Positions 26,323 through 35,759 of a stretch of 64,000 nucleotides of DNA are shown here, piece after piece. The stretch lies in the IMG/VR virus record IMGVR_UViG_3300022744_000020, positions 124,001-188,000 of that record. One strand, written 5' to 3'. The translations under genes and the position numbers were made by a program. A model generated the notes under the pieces. It saw only the letters and a program-made list of their open reading frames with translations, ran no database searches and was not told where the DNA came from. Position 1 is the first letter of the stretch. Every line of letters begins with the position of its first letter. Source of the DNA: a virus.

Positions 26323-27477
26323 ATGTACCTGACTCTCAATCAACTCAGCAATCAGCCGGAAGTCGATCCGATCGTGGAGCCTGAGGCTCCGGATACGACG
26401 GAGCTGGAGACGGAAGTCGTCCAGCAAGAAACCGACAACATCGCTGAAGGCACTGCCGAAGCTTCGATCGAGGAAGCCGAACAAACCACGGAACTGGTCG
26501 GTGATGTGGCCGACGTTCTGGAAGGGGCTCCTGAAGCCAACGAAACGGCCGTGGAGCTTGGCCAAGTCGTCACCGAATCCCTCGCTCTGCGTTTCGGTCA
26601 AAAGCCGCGTCGACTCGGCAATGAATCGAAGATGACCTCTGGGCAAAGAAAGTCCCTGGTCGTGGTGACCAGTCGCCAATTCAACAAGTCCATGCAGCGG
26701 CAGCTCGCTCTTTCTCAGGAAGGGTTGGTCGACAACGTCAAGCAAGGATTTGCTGAAATGTTCAGCAGCCGCGATGGCATCGTTGAGGCTGCTAAGGAGG
26801 CTGCCGGAAAACTGAGTGCGGGAACCAAAGAGGGTCCGATCAAGGGGGCTGGCTGGCTTCGTCGGATCACCGACAAGGAAAGTGGCCTGATCAAGCCCGC
26901 GGATATCGCAACCTATCTCGGGAAATACCATTCTCAGATCGCGGGCACTGGCATTGTTCAAATGCTGACTGAAGCCGCGACACTTGTCAAGGAGATTGGC
27001 GAAGCATTTCGCGGAACTGACTCGGCTCCGAATGAAGCTGCGTTGAAGAAGCTGGGCTCTTTCCTCGTGGTCAGCGAAAAGAGCATGATCAAGATCGAAA
27101 AGAATCTGAGCAAGCTCAATCAATCGCAACTGCTGCTGCGTGAGATGAACGCAGAAAAAGGCGGGGCTGAGATGGTTCTGGCATGTGACGCTGAGACCGG
27201 GAAGAAGATCGCTACGATGGTCTCGGAGCTGATGTCGGATGACAAACTGAAGAAGGCGCTTCAAGAGTTTGATAGCGTGGTCTCCGCCGAGGGCTTCAAG
27301 AACGCAATGAAGTCGATGGTCCAGATCAACATTGCCAACATCACGGCAAACAAGACGGTGTTCCGAGAACTCCCGAAGGTCATCAAGGGTCTGAAGTCTT
27401 CGGTCAAGAAGCTCGACAGCATGGCCAAGAAACGTTGCCTGGCAGCGACGAACTATCTGGAAGCCTCCGCCAAGTAA
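26323..27477 (+). CDS. Internal-protein array member 3, 384 residues
   Basis: It begins with the recurrent leader MYLTLNQLSNQPEVDP, then about 60 very acidic residues and a basic stretch. The putative processing site is ALSQE133/GLVDNVKQGFAEMF, very similar to member 4. The mature part is helical with many Lys and Ser residues and no membrane span. Expression is probably high: codons are regular and GC-ending. It lies 21 bases before member 4 in the same transcript. Confidence 0.75.
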   Translation: MYLTLNQLSNQPEVDPIVEPEAPDTTELETEVVQQETDNIAEGTAEASIEEAEQTTELVGDVADVLEGAPEANETAVELGQVVTESLALRFGQKPRRLGNESKMTSGQRKSLVVVTSRQFNKSMQRQLALSQEGLVDNVKQGFAEMFSSRDGIVEAAKEAAGKLSAGTKEGPIKGAGWLRRITDKESGLIKPADIATYLGKYHSQIAGTGIVQMLTEAATLVKEIGEAFRGTDSAPNEAALKKLGSFLVVSEKSMIKIEKNLSKLNQSQLLLREMNAEKGGAEMVLACDAETGKKIATMVSELMSDDKLKKALQEFDSVVSAEGFKNAMKSMVQINIANITANKTVFRELPKVIKGLKSSVKKLDSMAKKRCLAATNYLEASAK

Positions 27478-27498
27478 TTTCGGAAGAAGACAAAGATC

Positions 27499-28635
27499 AT
27501 GAAGCAACACTACCTCACCCTGAATCTGCTGAGTCAAGAACTCCAAGCGGAACCGGAAACTCCCGCTGAAGGCGAACTCGCCGCCGCTGAAACTAGCAAG
27601 ACGCTGGCTGAAGACGTAGCGGTCGACCGCGTGTTGACGGAAGCCACCACGATCGCCGACACCGCCGATGCTTCGGCGGATGTGTTGGAAGCGGCCGCTG
27701 AAGAAGACAAGCCTGGAGCTGATGAAGCAACCGTCGAGGTGGCTGAAAAAGCCCTGGAACACTTCCATCAGCGGGCCTTCCTTGGCCCTCGGAAGGCAAG
27801 CACCTACAACACCTCCACGCCGAAGGATCGCCGGGAGACAGCACTGAAACTGGGTGCTGAAATGCGCCAAGTCAGCAAAGCGGTGCGCGGACGAATCCGC
27901 AAGTTCAGCTTGGGTCAAGAAGGATTCATCTCGAACGTCAAGTGGAGGTTCAGCGACCTCTTTGCAAGCAAAGAGAGCGTGCTGAGCAAACTCCATGTCT
28001 ACTCGGATGCATTCGATCGTTCTGGGGCGCGAACCGAACCCATTCTGGAAGCGGCCTGGGCCAAGGACCTCAACATCGACGGCTCGGGAAAGATCACAAC
28101 GGAGGGAGTGATCAAGGTTGCCTCGAAGATCATCAAGGATCTGGACGAGAAAACATTGATCGAAGCGATCAAAAACGCCGCTTCGATGGTGGACAATGTC
28201 TCGAAGATGAACGCGAGCTGGAACCCCACTGACGAGATGCAGCAAAAGTTGCAGAAGTCGGTCATGGAAATGTCCGAGATCAACATGCGAATTCTGGCTG
28301 ATGCCAGCGCCATGCGTCGGGCCAATGTTCGCGTGATGGCTGAACCGGTGGATCCGGGCAAGAAAGACGAGCTGGTCAAGCTCGTGTCTGAACTGCTGGA
28401 AACCAAGCAACTCGATCAAGCAATCGCGGAACTCGACGCTTCCCTCGAACTGTACTACAGCACGAGTGGTGGCGTGACGGACGAGGAATCGCATCGGAAC
28501 ACCCGAGAGGATCTGATCATCTCGGATGCCGTGGCGATCACCAACAAGCTGTACGTGCTTGACGGGATTCTCCTGAGCTTCGCACATGCGGTGACTGGCT
28601 ACATTCAAGCCAGCACCAACGCCGACAGTCATTGA
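27499..28635 (+). CDS. Internal-protein array member 4, 378 residues
   Basis: Leader MKQHYLTLNLLSQELQAEP is followed by acidic residues 20-90 and a basic stretch up to the putative cut FSLGQE141/GFISNVKWRFSDLFAS. Members 3, 4 and 5 share the segment after the cut (G-[FL]-x-[SD]-N-V, then a Phe-rich helix), so they form a subgroup. A hairpin terminator follows. The product is likely a proteolysed internal head protein. Confidence 0.75.
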   Translation: MKQHYLTLNLLSQELQAEPETPAEGELAAAETSKTLAEDVAVDRVLTEATTIADTADASADVLEAAAEEDKPGADEATVEVAEKALEHFHQRAFLGPRKASTYNTSTPKDRRETALKLGAEMRQVSKAVRGRIRKFSLGQEGFISNVKWRFSDLFASKESVLSKLHVYSDAFDRSGARTEPILEAAWAKDLNIDGSGKITTEGVIKVASKIIKDLDEKTLIEAIKNAASMVDNVSKMNASWNPTDEMQQKLQKSVMEMSEINMRILADASAMRRANVRVMAEPVDPGKKDELVKLVSELLETKQLDQAIAELDASLELYYSTSGGVTDEESHRNTREDLIISDAVAITNKLYVLDGILLSFAHAVTGYIQASTNADSH

Positions 28636-28652
28636 TTGACACAAAGCTAGCG

Positions 28653-28684
28653 ACAAAGCAGGGGGCGTGAGCTCCCTGCTTTGT
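28653..28684 (+). terminator. Hairpin terminator within the array
   Basis: ACAAAGCAGGG and its complement flank a 10-base loop, followed by TATTATTTTG. It splits the array into two transcripts. Confidence 0.75.
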
Positions 28685-28732
28685 ATTATTTTGTGATTAC
28701 CCCACCAATTCTCCCTTCTGGACGGATCTTTT

Positions 28733-29863
28733 ATGCGCACGCCTCGACTTTTCCTATCGAACCTCAACTACGACACGATTCCTGATGAAGACCTTCAGGC
28801 CCAGGCTGATCTGGAGGAAGATTGCTGTCAAGAAGCATCGGTCGTCGTGGATGAACTGGAAGATGCGGCTCAGGTCACCGCTGGCGCTGAGCGCATCGAA
28901 GCAGCTCTGAACCAGAGCCATCCGCAAAACGTGGAGGCTGCCAACCTTGCAGAAATAGCAGCGGAAAATCTGTTTGTGCAGCTCGGAATGAGAAAAGCAC
29001 ACAAACCCAAATTGGGGATTGAGTCCTCGATTTATGCTCAAAAGAGCAGCGTGCTGAAGCAAACCGACCGGCTCAAGGCTCTGGCCTTTGGCAAGAAAAG
29101 TGCCGCACTGGAAGGGTTCTTCGACAACGTGGGTTATGAATGGTCGCAATTCTGGACCTCCCAATCTGGACTGGTGAAGAAGAAAAGCGAAGTCTCGAAC
29201 GAGTATGATCAGAAAGGACCTCATTCGGAACTCCTTAAAGATCGTCCGTATGGCCGGATTCTTCGGCCGTCTGGGAAGTCCAACATTTCTGGCGCCGATG
29301 TTCTGGACACGATCAAGCGTTACAACCGAATGCTGACCAGCAACAAGATTGTGGAGTCGCTGAAGGAGATCTCGACCCTCACGACCGAGCTGGCCAAAAA
29401 CGTGGCGGGATATACAGTCACCTCGCTGGATGAAGATCGCATCCGGCAAGCCAGTGCTCAAATCTTCAATCTCTACGAATCGATCACTTCGGAGATTGTC
29501 CCGATCGGGGATAAGAAGAACTGCGACATCGAGCCGCTCCAGGCGGACGTAAAGCCCGACATCATGAAGATGATCGATGAGATGTACTCCAGCGCCGGCA
29601 TCGATGGCCAGCTCCGAGACATTAGCCAAGCGGTGGGCTTGTATCGCAAGGTAGGTGTTCGCAAGGTCACAACCTGGAAATACAACGAAACGAACGAACA
29701 GTGGTATTCTGAGGTGACGGACGTGATCAAGTCTCAGCGCGCCGAACTGGCCGTTCAAGACATTGAAAGTCTCCTGGCTCGATTGCGCGTGATTGTTGGT
29801 ATGCGCTTCAGTGTTTGTTTTGCTGTGGTTCGCTACATGCAAGAATCGATTCGGAAGGATTGA
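28733..29863 (+). CDS. Internal-protein array member 5, 376 residues
   Basis: The leader (MRTPRLFLSNLNYDTIPDED) is a diverged LTLNxL element, followed by acidic residues including CC at 31-32. The putative cut is KKSAALE127/GFFDNVGYEWSQFW, close to members 3 and 4. The mature region is helical and ends in a more hydrophobic segment (VIVGMRFSVCFAVVRYMQES) that also resembles the ends of members 6 and 8. It starts the second transcript of the array after the terminator at 28653. Confidence 0.75.
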   Translation: MRTPRLFLSNLNYDTIPDEDLQAQADLEEDCCQEASVVVDELEDAAQVTAGAERIEAALNQSHPQNVEAANLAEIAAENLFVQLGMRKAHKPKLGIESSIYAQKSSVLKQTDRLKALAFGKKSAALEGFFDNVGYEWSQFWTSQSGLVKKKSEVSNEYDQKGPHSELLKDRPYGRILRPSGKSNISGADVLDTIKRYNRMLTSNKIVESLKEISTLTTELAKNVAGYTVTSLDEDRIRQASAQIFNLYESITSEIVPIGDKKNCDIEPLQADVKPDIMKMIDEMYSSAGIDGQLRDISQAVGLYRKVGVRKVTTWKYNETNEQWYSEVTDVIKSQRAELAVQDIESLLARLRVIVGMRFSVCFAVVRYMQESIRKD

Positions 29864-29865
29864 TC

Positions 29866-30051
29866 GTGTACTTCACTCTGAACATTCTATCGGAAGGGCT
29901 GGATACCCCTGACGAAGAGGAAGAAGACAAAGAGCCTGAGATGGTCAGTGCAATCACTCCGCTTGCTGTGGATGATGTTTTCAAGAACAGCAAAGACATT
30001 CGACTGACCAATGAAGTCATGGGCAACATTCTCAAGAAGGGGTCGCCGTGA
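29866..30051 (+). CDS. Detached leader ORF of array member 6, 61 residues
   Basis: GTG 29866 with GGAAGGA at good spacing opens a short ORF whose product begins VYFTLNILSEGLDTPDEEEE, i.e. the same LTLN leader plus acidic stretch as members 3, 4, 7, 8 and 9. It then stops after 61 codons. The next ORF starts at 30048 with a GTGA overlap. The leader of member 6 therefore appears to have been separated from its body by a frame change, with translational coupling keeping the two in step. The upstream frame of the body is open past the junction, so a frameshift fusion is possible but no good slippery heptamer is seen. Confidence 0.65.
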   Translation: MYFTLNILSEGLDTPDEEEEDKEPEMVSAITPLAVDDVFKNSKDIRLTNEVMGNILKKGSP

Positions 30052-31316
30052 AATCCCGATTCTCTAACATCGGTAAGGAAGAATTTACCGACAAAGCCGA
30101 ACCCATTCCTGACGATGGTCTGGGTTTGTCTCACCTCGAAGCGAAACTGGAATACGATCAGCTCAGCATGACCGTGATGTGCGTGCACGGGCTGAGTCAG
30201 GCCCAGGAGCAGCTTCGTCGGTCATCCCAGACGCAGATCCAACCCAGCATCCTCAATGGACTCAACAAGGCCGTCGAGGCCCTCCAATGGGGATTTGAGG
30301 ATTGCAAGTTCACACCACTCAAGTCAGACCTCGCTCTGGCAACCGAATCCATCGGGACGTTGATTGGAAAAGGGATTGATACCCTGATTCGAATCATCAA
30401 GAACATCTTGCGGATTGCATTCACTTTTTCTAAGCGCATTCTCTCCAAGCGTGAGTTGTTGGCTCAAAGAGCCACTGGGCTTAGAAAGAAACTGGAGGCA
30501 AAAATCTCCAGCGGTGAAACTACCCTCAGTGGAACTCCTCCGAACGTCGGTACTCTGCCTTTGTGGTTGATCGCCCTGAGTCGTGAAGACAAGACGATTG
30601 CCGGGAATGGATTGAGCAAAATCTACACCGACATTCTGGCGATCAACGATGAGATTCGCATGGGTCAGCTCAATGCTTTCTCGTACAAGACCGACAAGGC
30701 CATCATCGATCATTTCCAGGATGCTGTTAAGCAGGCAGAAGCACCGCTCAGCGACAAGGACCGCGAAGAGCTCAAGCGTTTCGAGGTTGTGACCATCCCC
30801 AACAAACTCGGGGTGGCGAGCGATACTGATTCAGCCGACGGCGTGAAAACCGTGGTGTCCAAAGAACTCAGTGGTGGGTTTTCAATCAAGGTCCAGAGCA
30901 AAGAGGTCAAAGATGTAGCTTCTCTGCCGCACGGTCTGTCACACTTCCAAGCACGACTGACCAAAGAAACCGAGCCGAAAATCACGACGGTAGACGACCT
31001 GGACATCGAGACGAAAGAAGCACTCCTGCTGATCATCTCTGTTGACCGCCGAATGACGGATCGCTCGGTGGTGACCTCCACCGAGCAGCTCGTTGACAAG
31101 GTGAAAAACCTCAACGAAAGAATCGATATCTGGGCGCGATACGCTAAGGCGGGCAGCGGCACAGATGACTCCAAGCTGAAGGAAGCGCAAAGCTTCATCT
31201 TTTCCTTGACCAAGGCGATGATGTCGAAATACGTCACCTTTGCGATGGATCTTCTGAAATACGAAGTTGATTTGGCTGTGGCCATCATCCAGTATCTGGA
31301 TCATCAACTCGCTTGA
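30048..31316 (+). CDS. Internal-protein array member 6 (body), 422 residues
   Basis: It starts with GTG 30048 overlapping the stop of the 61-residue leader ORF. The N-terminal 100 residues match the basic/helical section that precedes the cut in other members, and the putative site is LALATE100/SIGTLIGKGIDTLIR. The part after it is an amphipathic helix and then Lys-rich helical sequence. The C-terminus (ALAVAIIQYLDHQL type) resembles members 5 and 8. Without the leader it may depend on the separate peptide for packaging. Confidence 0.7.
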   Translation: MKSRFSNIGKEEFTDKAEPIPDDGLGLSHLEAKLEYDQLSMTVMCVHGLSQAQEQLRRSSQTQIQPSILNGLNKAVEALQWGFEDCKFTPLKSDLALATESIGTLIGKGIDTLIRIIKNILRIAFTFSKRILSKRELLAQRATGLRKKLEAKISSGETTLSGTPPNVGTLPLWLIALSREDKTIAGNGLSKIYTDILAINDEIRMGQLNAFSYKTDKAIIDHFQDAVKQAEAPLSDKDREELKRFEVVTIPNKLGVASDTDSADGVKTVVSKELSGGFSIKVQSKEVKDVASLPHGLSHFQARLTKETEPKITTVDDLDIETKEALLLIISVDRRMTDRSVVTSTEQLVDKVKNLNERIDIWARYAKAGSGTDDSKLKEAQSFIFSLTKAMMSKYVTFAMDLLKYEVDLAVAIIQYLDHQLA

Positions 31317-31342
31317 AACCTCTTTCCCTGAATGGATTCGTA

Positions 31343-32704
31343 ATGAGAAATCTTCTCCAAAACCTGCTGAGCGACCCGGTGATCGTTCCAGGATCTCCAC
31401 AGCCGACCCCGGCAGCGCCCGTGACTGAAGTTCCGGCGATTCCTGAAAATACCGGGACGGAGGTTCTGACGGACCAAACGCTGGAAGTCATGGCCACGGC
31501 TCCGATCGAAGACCCTTCGGTCGAAGTGAATGATGAAGTGCTTCAACTCGAAGCGTACCTGACGGGTCTGGAAGATTACCAATCCCGCTGCATCGGAATT
31601 GCCGGTCATCTCGGTCAGGCCACGAAGGTCAGCAAGCAAGTGATGGCCGGGCTGGAATCGGCAACGGTGAGTCTGACAGAATACTACGGCTTGAAGAAGC
31701 CGAAGATTTCCAAGGAAGGCTTCATGGCCACGGCCAAGGAAGTCGGAGGCAAGATTCGCCAAGTCATTCTGGAGCTGATCAAGAAAATCCAGGAAGCCTT
31801 CAAGGCGTTCTTCAGTAAGGAGAATTTTCTTCTGAAGAAACTCGAAGATTTGATCTATCGTTGCCGTCAGAAGAACCAAGAAGCTGAGGAGACGGGTGAG
31901 ATTTATTATCCGTTTTTCCTGTCGGTGGATGGTTCCCCGCTTGAAGGAACTGAACTGACGGCAAAGACTATGGAGTTCTTGGAAAACTCTACCAAAATCC
32001 TTGAAGCGCTGCTCAAGGATTGCGAGGATGTGACTTCCGAGAAACTTTTCAAAGAAATCGACGCGCAACCAGATCGGGAATCTCTGATCCAACTGCTGAC
32101 GCGAGTGGCTGACATCTGCAAAGATCCTCTGCAGCGTCCGGAACTGGATTGGAAGACCGCAGGGTCTGGTGAGTCGTATCCAAACCAAACCTACGTCGAT
32201 TTGAAATTGGGCGGGATGCGCGCATACATTCCGAACTATCCGAGCGAAAGCTCCGAAGAAATCGCAGAAGCTCTGATTGCGAAGAAGGCTGAATCGACCC
32301 CGGGCGATTCTTCAAAGCCCGCAAAAAACAAGGTTGTGGATTTCCAGGGCACGTGCGTGTTTGCAGAGACGACTGGTGGGAAAACCCTTTCGGCCAATCG
32401 CGACAACTACAAACAACAAGACATTCTGGAGATGCTGGAAGCACTCAAAGAGTTTCTCACCAGCAGTCCGTACAAGACCATCGAGAAGTTAGCAGAAAAT
32501 GCTTTCCATCAGGCTTATACGAACTACCAGCATTTCGACCAACATCGCAAGGAAGACAACAATGGCGCGGCCATTGACAAGTGCTATTTGGTGGCCAGAT
32601 CGGTGATTCTTCAACCGTCGATCAAACTGTTGAACTGCATGGAGCAAATCGAAAACGCAATGCTCGCACTATCCACCAGCTTTTTGCTGTCCCCCAAGAA
32701 CTAA
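31343..32704 (+). CDS. Internal-protein array member 7, 453 residues
   Basis: ATG 31343 (MRNLLQNLLSDPVIVPG) is preferred to the upstream frame start at 31313 because it aligns with the leaders of its paralogues. A Pro/Glu-rich acidic region (20-80) leads to a putative cut KISKE125/GFMATAKEVGGKIRQ. The following segment carries FKAFFSKENFLLKKLE, which matches the KFKELWKYLT and KFKEFIKFIT segments of members 8 and 9. Probable packaged and processed head protein; no enzyme motif seen. Confidence 0.75.
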   Translation: MRNLLQNLLSDPVIVPGSPQPTPAAPVTEVPAIPENTGTEVLTDQTLEVMATAPIEDPSVEVNDEVLQLEAYLTGLEDYQSRCIGIAGHLGQATKVSKQVMAGLESATVSLTEYYGLKKPKISKEGFMATAKEVGGKIRQVILELIKKIQEAFKAFFSKENFLLKKLEDLIYRCRQKNQEAEETGEIYYPFFLSVDGSPLEGTELTAKTMEFLENSTKILEALLKDCEDVTSEKLFKEIDAQPDRESLIQLLTRVADICKDPLQRPELDWKTAGSGESYPNQTYVDLKLGGMRAYIPNYPSESSEEIAEALIAKKAESTPGDSSKPAKNKVVDFQGTCVFAETTGGKTLSANRDNYKQQDILEMLEALKEFLTSSPYKTIEKLAENAFHQAYTNYQHFDQHRKEDNNGAAIDKCYLVARSVILQPSIKLLNCMEQIENAMLALSTSFLLSPKN

Positions 32705-32720
32705 ACGCGGAAAATAACCC

Positions 32721-34148
32721 ATGTATAACCTCAATCTCCTGAATCTCGCCGGCGTCACCGATCCTGAAACTCCTCCGGTCGCGCTTCCTCCGATGGAAGT
32801 GCAAGCCATCGAAGAACCGGACTACGGTCCCGTTGAACAAACCGTGACGGAAATGCACGCGGCTGGTCAGACCCTGGACAACAGCGAAGAAGCATCCGAC
32901 GTACTGCTGAGCGTGGCCTCCGCTTTGGAGCCGACCATTCAAGAAAGCCAGCCGGGCGTGACCGATGTGCACGCCATGGAGGCACTGATGTTGGCCGTTG
33001 CGCCTTTGAGGATCATGGCTGGCGCCAAGGCAAGATCCAGCCGGCTGGCGATTGAAAATTTCGGCGATCGCAGCCTGAGCTATCGCGAAACCAATCTGGC
33101 AATCGAAGATCTCAAGAGCGTGGCCATGGCCGCCAAAGACAAGATTGTCGAGGGCATTCAGTGGCTTATCGAGAAGTTCAAGGAATTCATCAAGTTCATC
33201 ACGGATGCAGATCATCGGCAGATGGAAAAGGCCAAGAAACTGTTGGAACAAGCCAAAACCCACGCTGAAATGAAGGGTGGTTTGGAGGTGAGTTTCTTCG
33301 ACGGCTTGAATTTCCTGCAGTTGGGGATGTCTCAAGAACCCTTGAAGCCGGGATCTGCAGGTAAGCTCATCTCGACGTGGGCAGCCAATTTCAGTCTGAT
33401 CGAGAATCTGGTCGATACGAAAGACATGATCGATCGAATGAAGAAGATCGAAAGTCTGAAGGGAGACGAAGTCCAAGACAGCGCATACGACCTGGTTCGG
33501 CAATGCGTCAGTTTCAACATTGAAGGACTCAAGCACATCGAACGCGCTCCGGGCGTGCCTGAAGGATACACCATGTTTGTGGCGCCCATGATCATGGGTA
33601 AGCGACTGGCTGCAGTGGTTCCCAGCAACGCCGAAGGCGAGGAGTTCTGGAATGGGATCTCGCATGCCGGGATCTATCCGGTGATCATGTCGGGCGATGC
33701 CGCCATCGTTCGAGATGCCATGAAGAACAGTGAGGGATTCTTGTCTCTGGACAATAGCGAGTGTGTCTCGCTTACCCAAGCGGCAATCATGCACATCACT
33801 GCACGCCTGAATACGCGAAAAGCGTATGACGAGCTGGTTCGCGGCGTCGAGGAAATGAAGAATCACATCCTGAGTCTGCAGAAAAAACCGACCACCGAAG
33901 AGGAGTCCAAAGACAACAACAAGGCAAAGAGCATTGTTGGGCGCGTCGGTAAGGCTTTGTCGAAAACCGCTCTGTCCGGAATGTCGACCATTCAGAGCCT
34001 GAGCGCAAAACAGTGCGCTGTGGTTCTCAAGGTTGTGGCGGCTTCATTGCACGCCAATGGGCAAAAAGATGATGGCGAGCGGCAGCAGAATTCTAAGAAT
34101 GTGACGCCTCCGCCGGCGGGTGGTCAGAGCGTTCCGCTGCTGAACTAA
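32721..34148 (+). CDS. Internal-protein array member 8, 475 residues
   Basis: Leader MYNLNLLNLAGVTDPETPP, acidic stretch, then a putative cut RLAIE112/NFGDRSLS. Downstream it shares with member 9 the block LKSVAMAAKDKIVEGIQWLI followed by EKFKEFIKFITDADHRQMEK and KAKKLLEQAK. Members 8 and 9 are the closest pair and probably the newest duplication. The end carries a linker of Lys/Asp/Asn and a Pro/Gly tail (PPPAGGQSVPLLN). Confidence 0.78.
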   Translation: MYNLNLLNLAGVTDPETPPVALPPMEVQAIEEPDYGPVEQTVTEMHAAGQTLDNSEEASDVLLSVASALEPTIQESQPGVTDVHAMEALMLAVAPLRIMAGAKARSSRLAIENFGDRSLSYRETNLAIEDLKSVAMAAKDKIVEGIQWLIEKFKEFIKFITDADHRQMEKAKKLLEQAKTHAEMKGGLEVSFFDGLNFLQLGMSQEPLKPGSAGKLISTWAANFSLIENLVDTKDMIDRMKKIESLKGDEVQDSAYDLVRQCVSFNIEGLKHIERAPGVPEGYTMFVAPMIMGKRLAAVVPSNAEGEEFWNGISHAGIYPVIMSGDAAIVRDAMKNSEGFLSLDNSECVSLTQAAIMHITARLNTRKAYDELVRGVEEMKNHILSLQKKPTTEEESKDNNKAKSIVGRVGKALSKTALSGMSTIQSLSAKQCAVVLKVVAASLHANGQKDDGERQQNSKNVTPPPAGGQSVPLLN

Positions 34149-34161
34149 GCACATTCTTTGG

Positions 34162-34193
34162 TGACGCCCTGAACGTACGATAGACGGGCGTCA
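34162..34193 (+). terminator. Hairpin terminator between array members 8 and 9
   Basis: TGACGCCC and its complement GGGCGTCA surround a 16-base loop, followed by TTTTCTTTGTTTTG. Confidence 0.65.
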
Positions 34194-34226
34194 TTTTCTT
34201 TGTTTTGTTTTCTCCGGAGAATTTTC

Positions 34227-35738
34227 ATGTACCGTGGACTCACCCTGAACCTGCTGGCCAACGAACCCGAAATCGACCCGGTCGATCCGGCCCCGTCGGA
34301 AGAAGTCGTCGAAACGATGGCCGAAGAACCGGATCTGGCGCCGGTCGAAACCGTCGAAGCCCAAACCGACGCCGTCGAAGGCGTGCTGGATGATGGCCTG
34401 GCTGCCGCCGACAATCTCGACGATGTGGCCGAAAACCTGGAAGAAGCTTCGCAGGAAGAAAATCCTCAGATCAGCCCGGCCGCCATGGAAGCGCTGTTGG
34501 TCGCCCTGGAGCCGACGCGCCGTCGTGCCGGTGCCCCGGCACGCGCACTGAAGCTGGGCAAGGAAAGCTTCTCGGGCAAGAAGACCGCAGCCGAGCACAA
34601 GATCGCGCTGCATCTGGCTGCTGAAAACCTGAAGGACGTGGCCAGCAAGGGTCGTGATCTGGTGGTCGCTGGCATTCGTGCCATCATCGAGAAGTTCAAG
34701 GAACTCTGGAAGTACCTGACCGACCAAGATGAGCGTCTGCTGGTCAAGGCCAAGAAGCTGCTCGAATCCGCCAAGGCCGGTGGCACGGCTCCGGGTGGCA
34801 AGGATGTCGACTATGGCGACAAGGGCGAGCTGATGAAGGCGACGGCCGGTGTCGGCGCTGTGGCCAAGGCTGCTGAAATCATCAAGGCTTGGGAAGACCA
34901 AGCCAAGATGGCCGGTTCGCTGTGTTCGCACAACAGCGTGACCGCCGCACTGGCGAAATTCCTCCAGGAAATGAACGCCAACAAGAACGTGCTGGCCAAG
35001 CCGGGCGAGTTCGTCGAGGAAGACGCCAAGAAGATCTACGAGGCTCTGGCTGAAGTCAAGACCTTCGACGTGTCGAGTCTGACCAAGGCAGGCGATGCAC
35101 AACTGGCTGGTCGCAAACTGGGCAAGTTCTGTGAAGGCTTCGTCTCCGCACCGTTCCTGGGTCAACAGCTCCTGGTCATCACCATGAATGGCGAATCCGC
35201 CACCCCGGAAACCCAGGGTGAGTTCGATTCCTGCCTGAGCATGTGTGGCATCTTCCGTGTCGACGTGAAGAAGGAAAAGGCCGATGGCAAGGGCAAATCG
35301 CTGTCGAACCAAGACACCGCCGCTCTGGCTCAGGCTGCCGTCAAGCACACCGAAGAGCGTATCAAGTCGCGCGAACTGGTGAATGCCGTGGACAAGAGCC
35401 TGGAATCCATCGTGACGCTGATGGAGTCCATCATCAAGGAAGCCATGGCTGCCGACATCAACGAAGCTGGCAAGAACGCCACTACGGCGATGGATGCGAT
35501 CAAGGGCGGTGCCGCGGCCAGTCAGAAGGCTTCGAAACTGCTTTCGACCGTCAAGTCGAACGCCAAGTCGATCGCCTCCTCGGCCACGCGCGCTCTGGGC
35601 GCTGTTCGCTCGCTGGATGCCAAGATGACCTCGGCCGTGCTGGACATCTGCGCCACCAGCCTGAACGCCAACAAGGGTGAAGGTGGTGCTGCCGCCCTGC
35701 CGGCTCCTGGAGCCGCTCCGGCTGCCGCTGCCGCGTAA
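34227..35738 (+). CDS. Internal-protein array member 9, 503 residues, strongly codon-biased
   Basis: ATG 34227 behind CCGGAGA gives leader MYRGLTLNLLANEPEIDP, acidic residues 20-80, and a putative cut KLGKE113/SFSGKKTAAEHK. Residues 130-175 match member 8 (EKFKELWKYLTDQDERLLVK). The end is a long Ala-rich tail with a final Pro/Ala/Gly segment. Codon use is the most biased in the window (GGC, CTG, AAG, GTC dominate), which argues for very high expression, as expected for the most abundant internal protein. Alternatives are a scaffold or a decoration protein, but the shared leader ties it to the array. Confidence 0.78.
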   Translation: MYRGLTLNLLANEPEIDPVDPAPSEEVVETMAEEPDLAPVETVEAQTDAVEGVLDDGLAAADNLDDVAENLEEASQEENPQISPAAMEALLVALEPTRRRAGAPARALKLGKESFSGKKTAAEHKIALHLAAENLKDVASKGRDLVVAGIRAIIEKFKELWKYLTDQDERLLVKAKKLLESAKAGGTAPGGKDVDYGDKGELMKATAGVGAVAKAAEIIKAWEDQAKMAGSLCSHNSVTAALAKFLQEMNANKNVLAKPGEFVEEDAKKIYEALAEVKTFDVSSLTKAGDAQLAGRKLGKFCEGFVSAPFLGQQLLVITMNGESATPETQGEFDSCLSMCGIFRVDVKKEKADGKGKSLSNQDTAALAQAAVKHTEERIKSRELVNAVDKSLESIVTLMESIIKEAMAADINEAGKNATTAMDAIKGGAAASQKASKLLSTVKSNAKSIASSATRALGAVRSLDAKMTSAVLDICATSLNANKGEGGAAALPAPGAAPAAAAA

Positions 35739-35759
35739 TCGCTGAATAAGCGATCCATG

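Noticed and set aside
25693-28767. Minus-strand open frame of 1024 codons across array members 2 to 4
   Set aside because: It runs antisense to three plus-strand genes that have good binding sites and are paralogous to each other. Its product is rich in His, Arg and Leu, as expected from the mirror of GC-ending codons, and it shows no known domain.
30030-30051. Programmed frameshift joining the leader ORF and body of array member 6
   Set aside because: The frame relation is -1 and open, but CAAGAAGGGGTC has no canonical X XXY YYZ heptamer in register; GTGA coupling explains the junction better.
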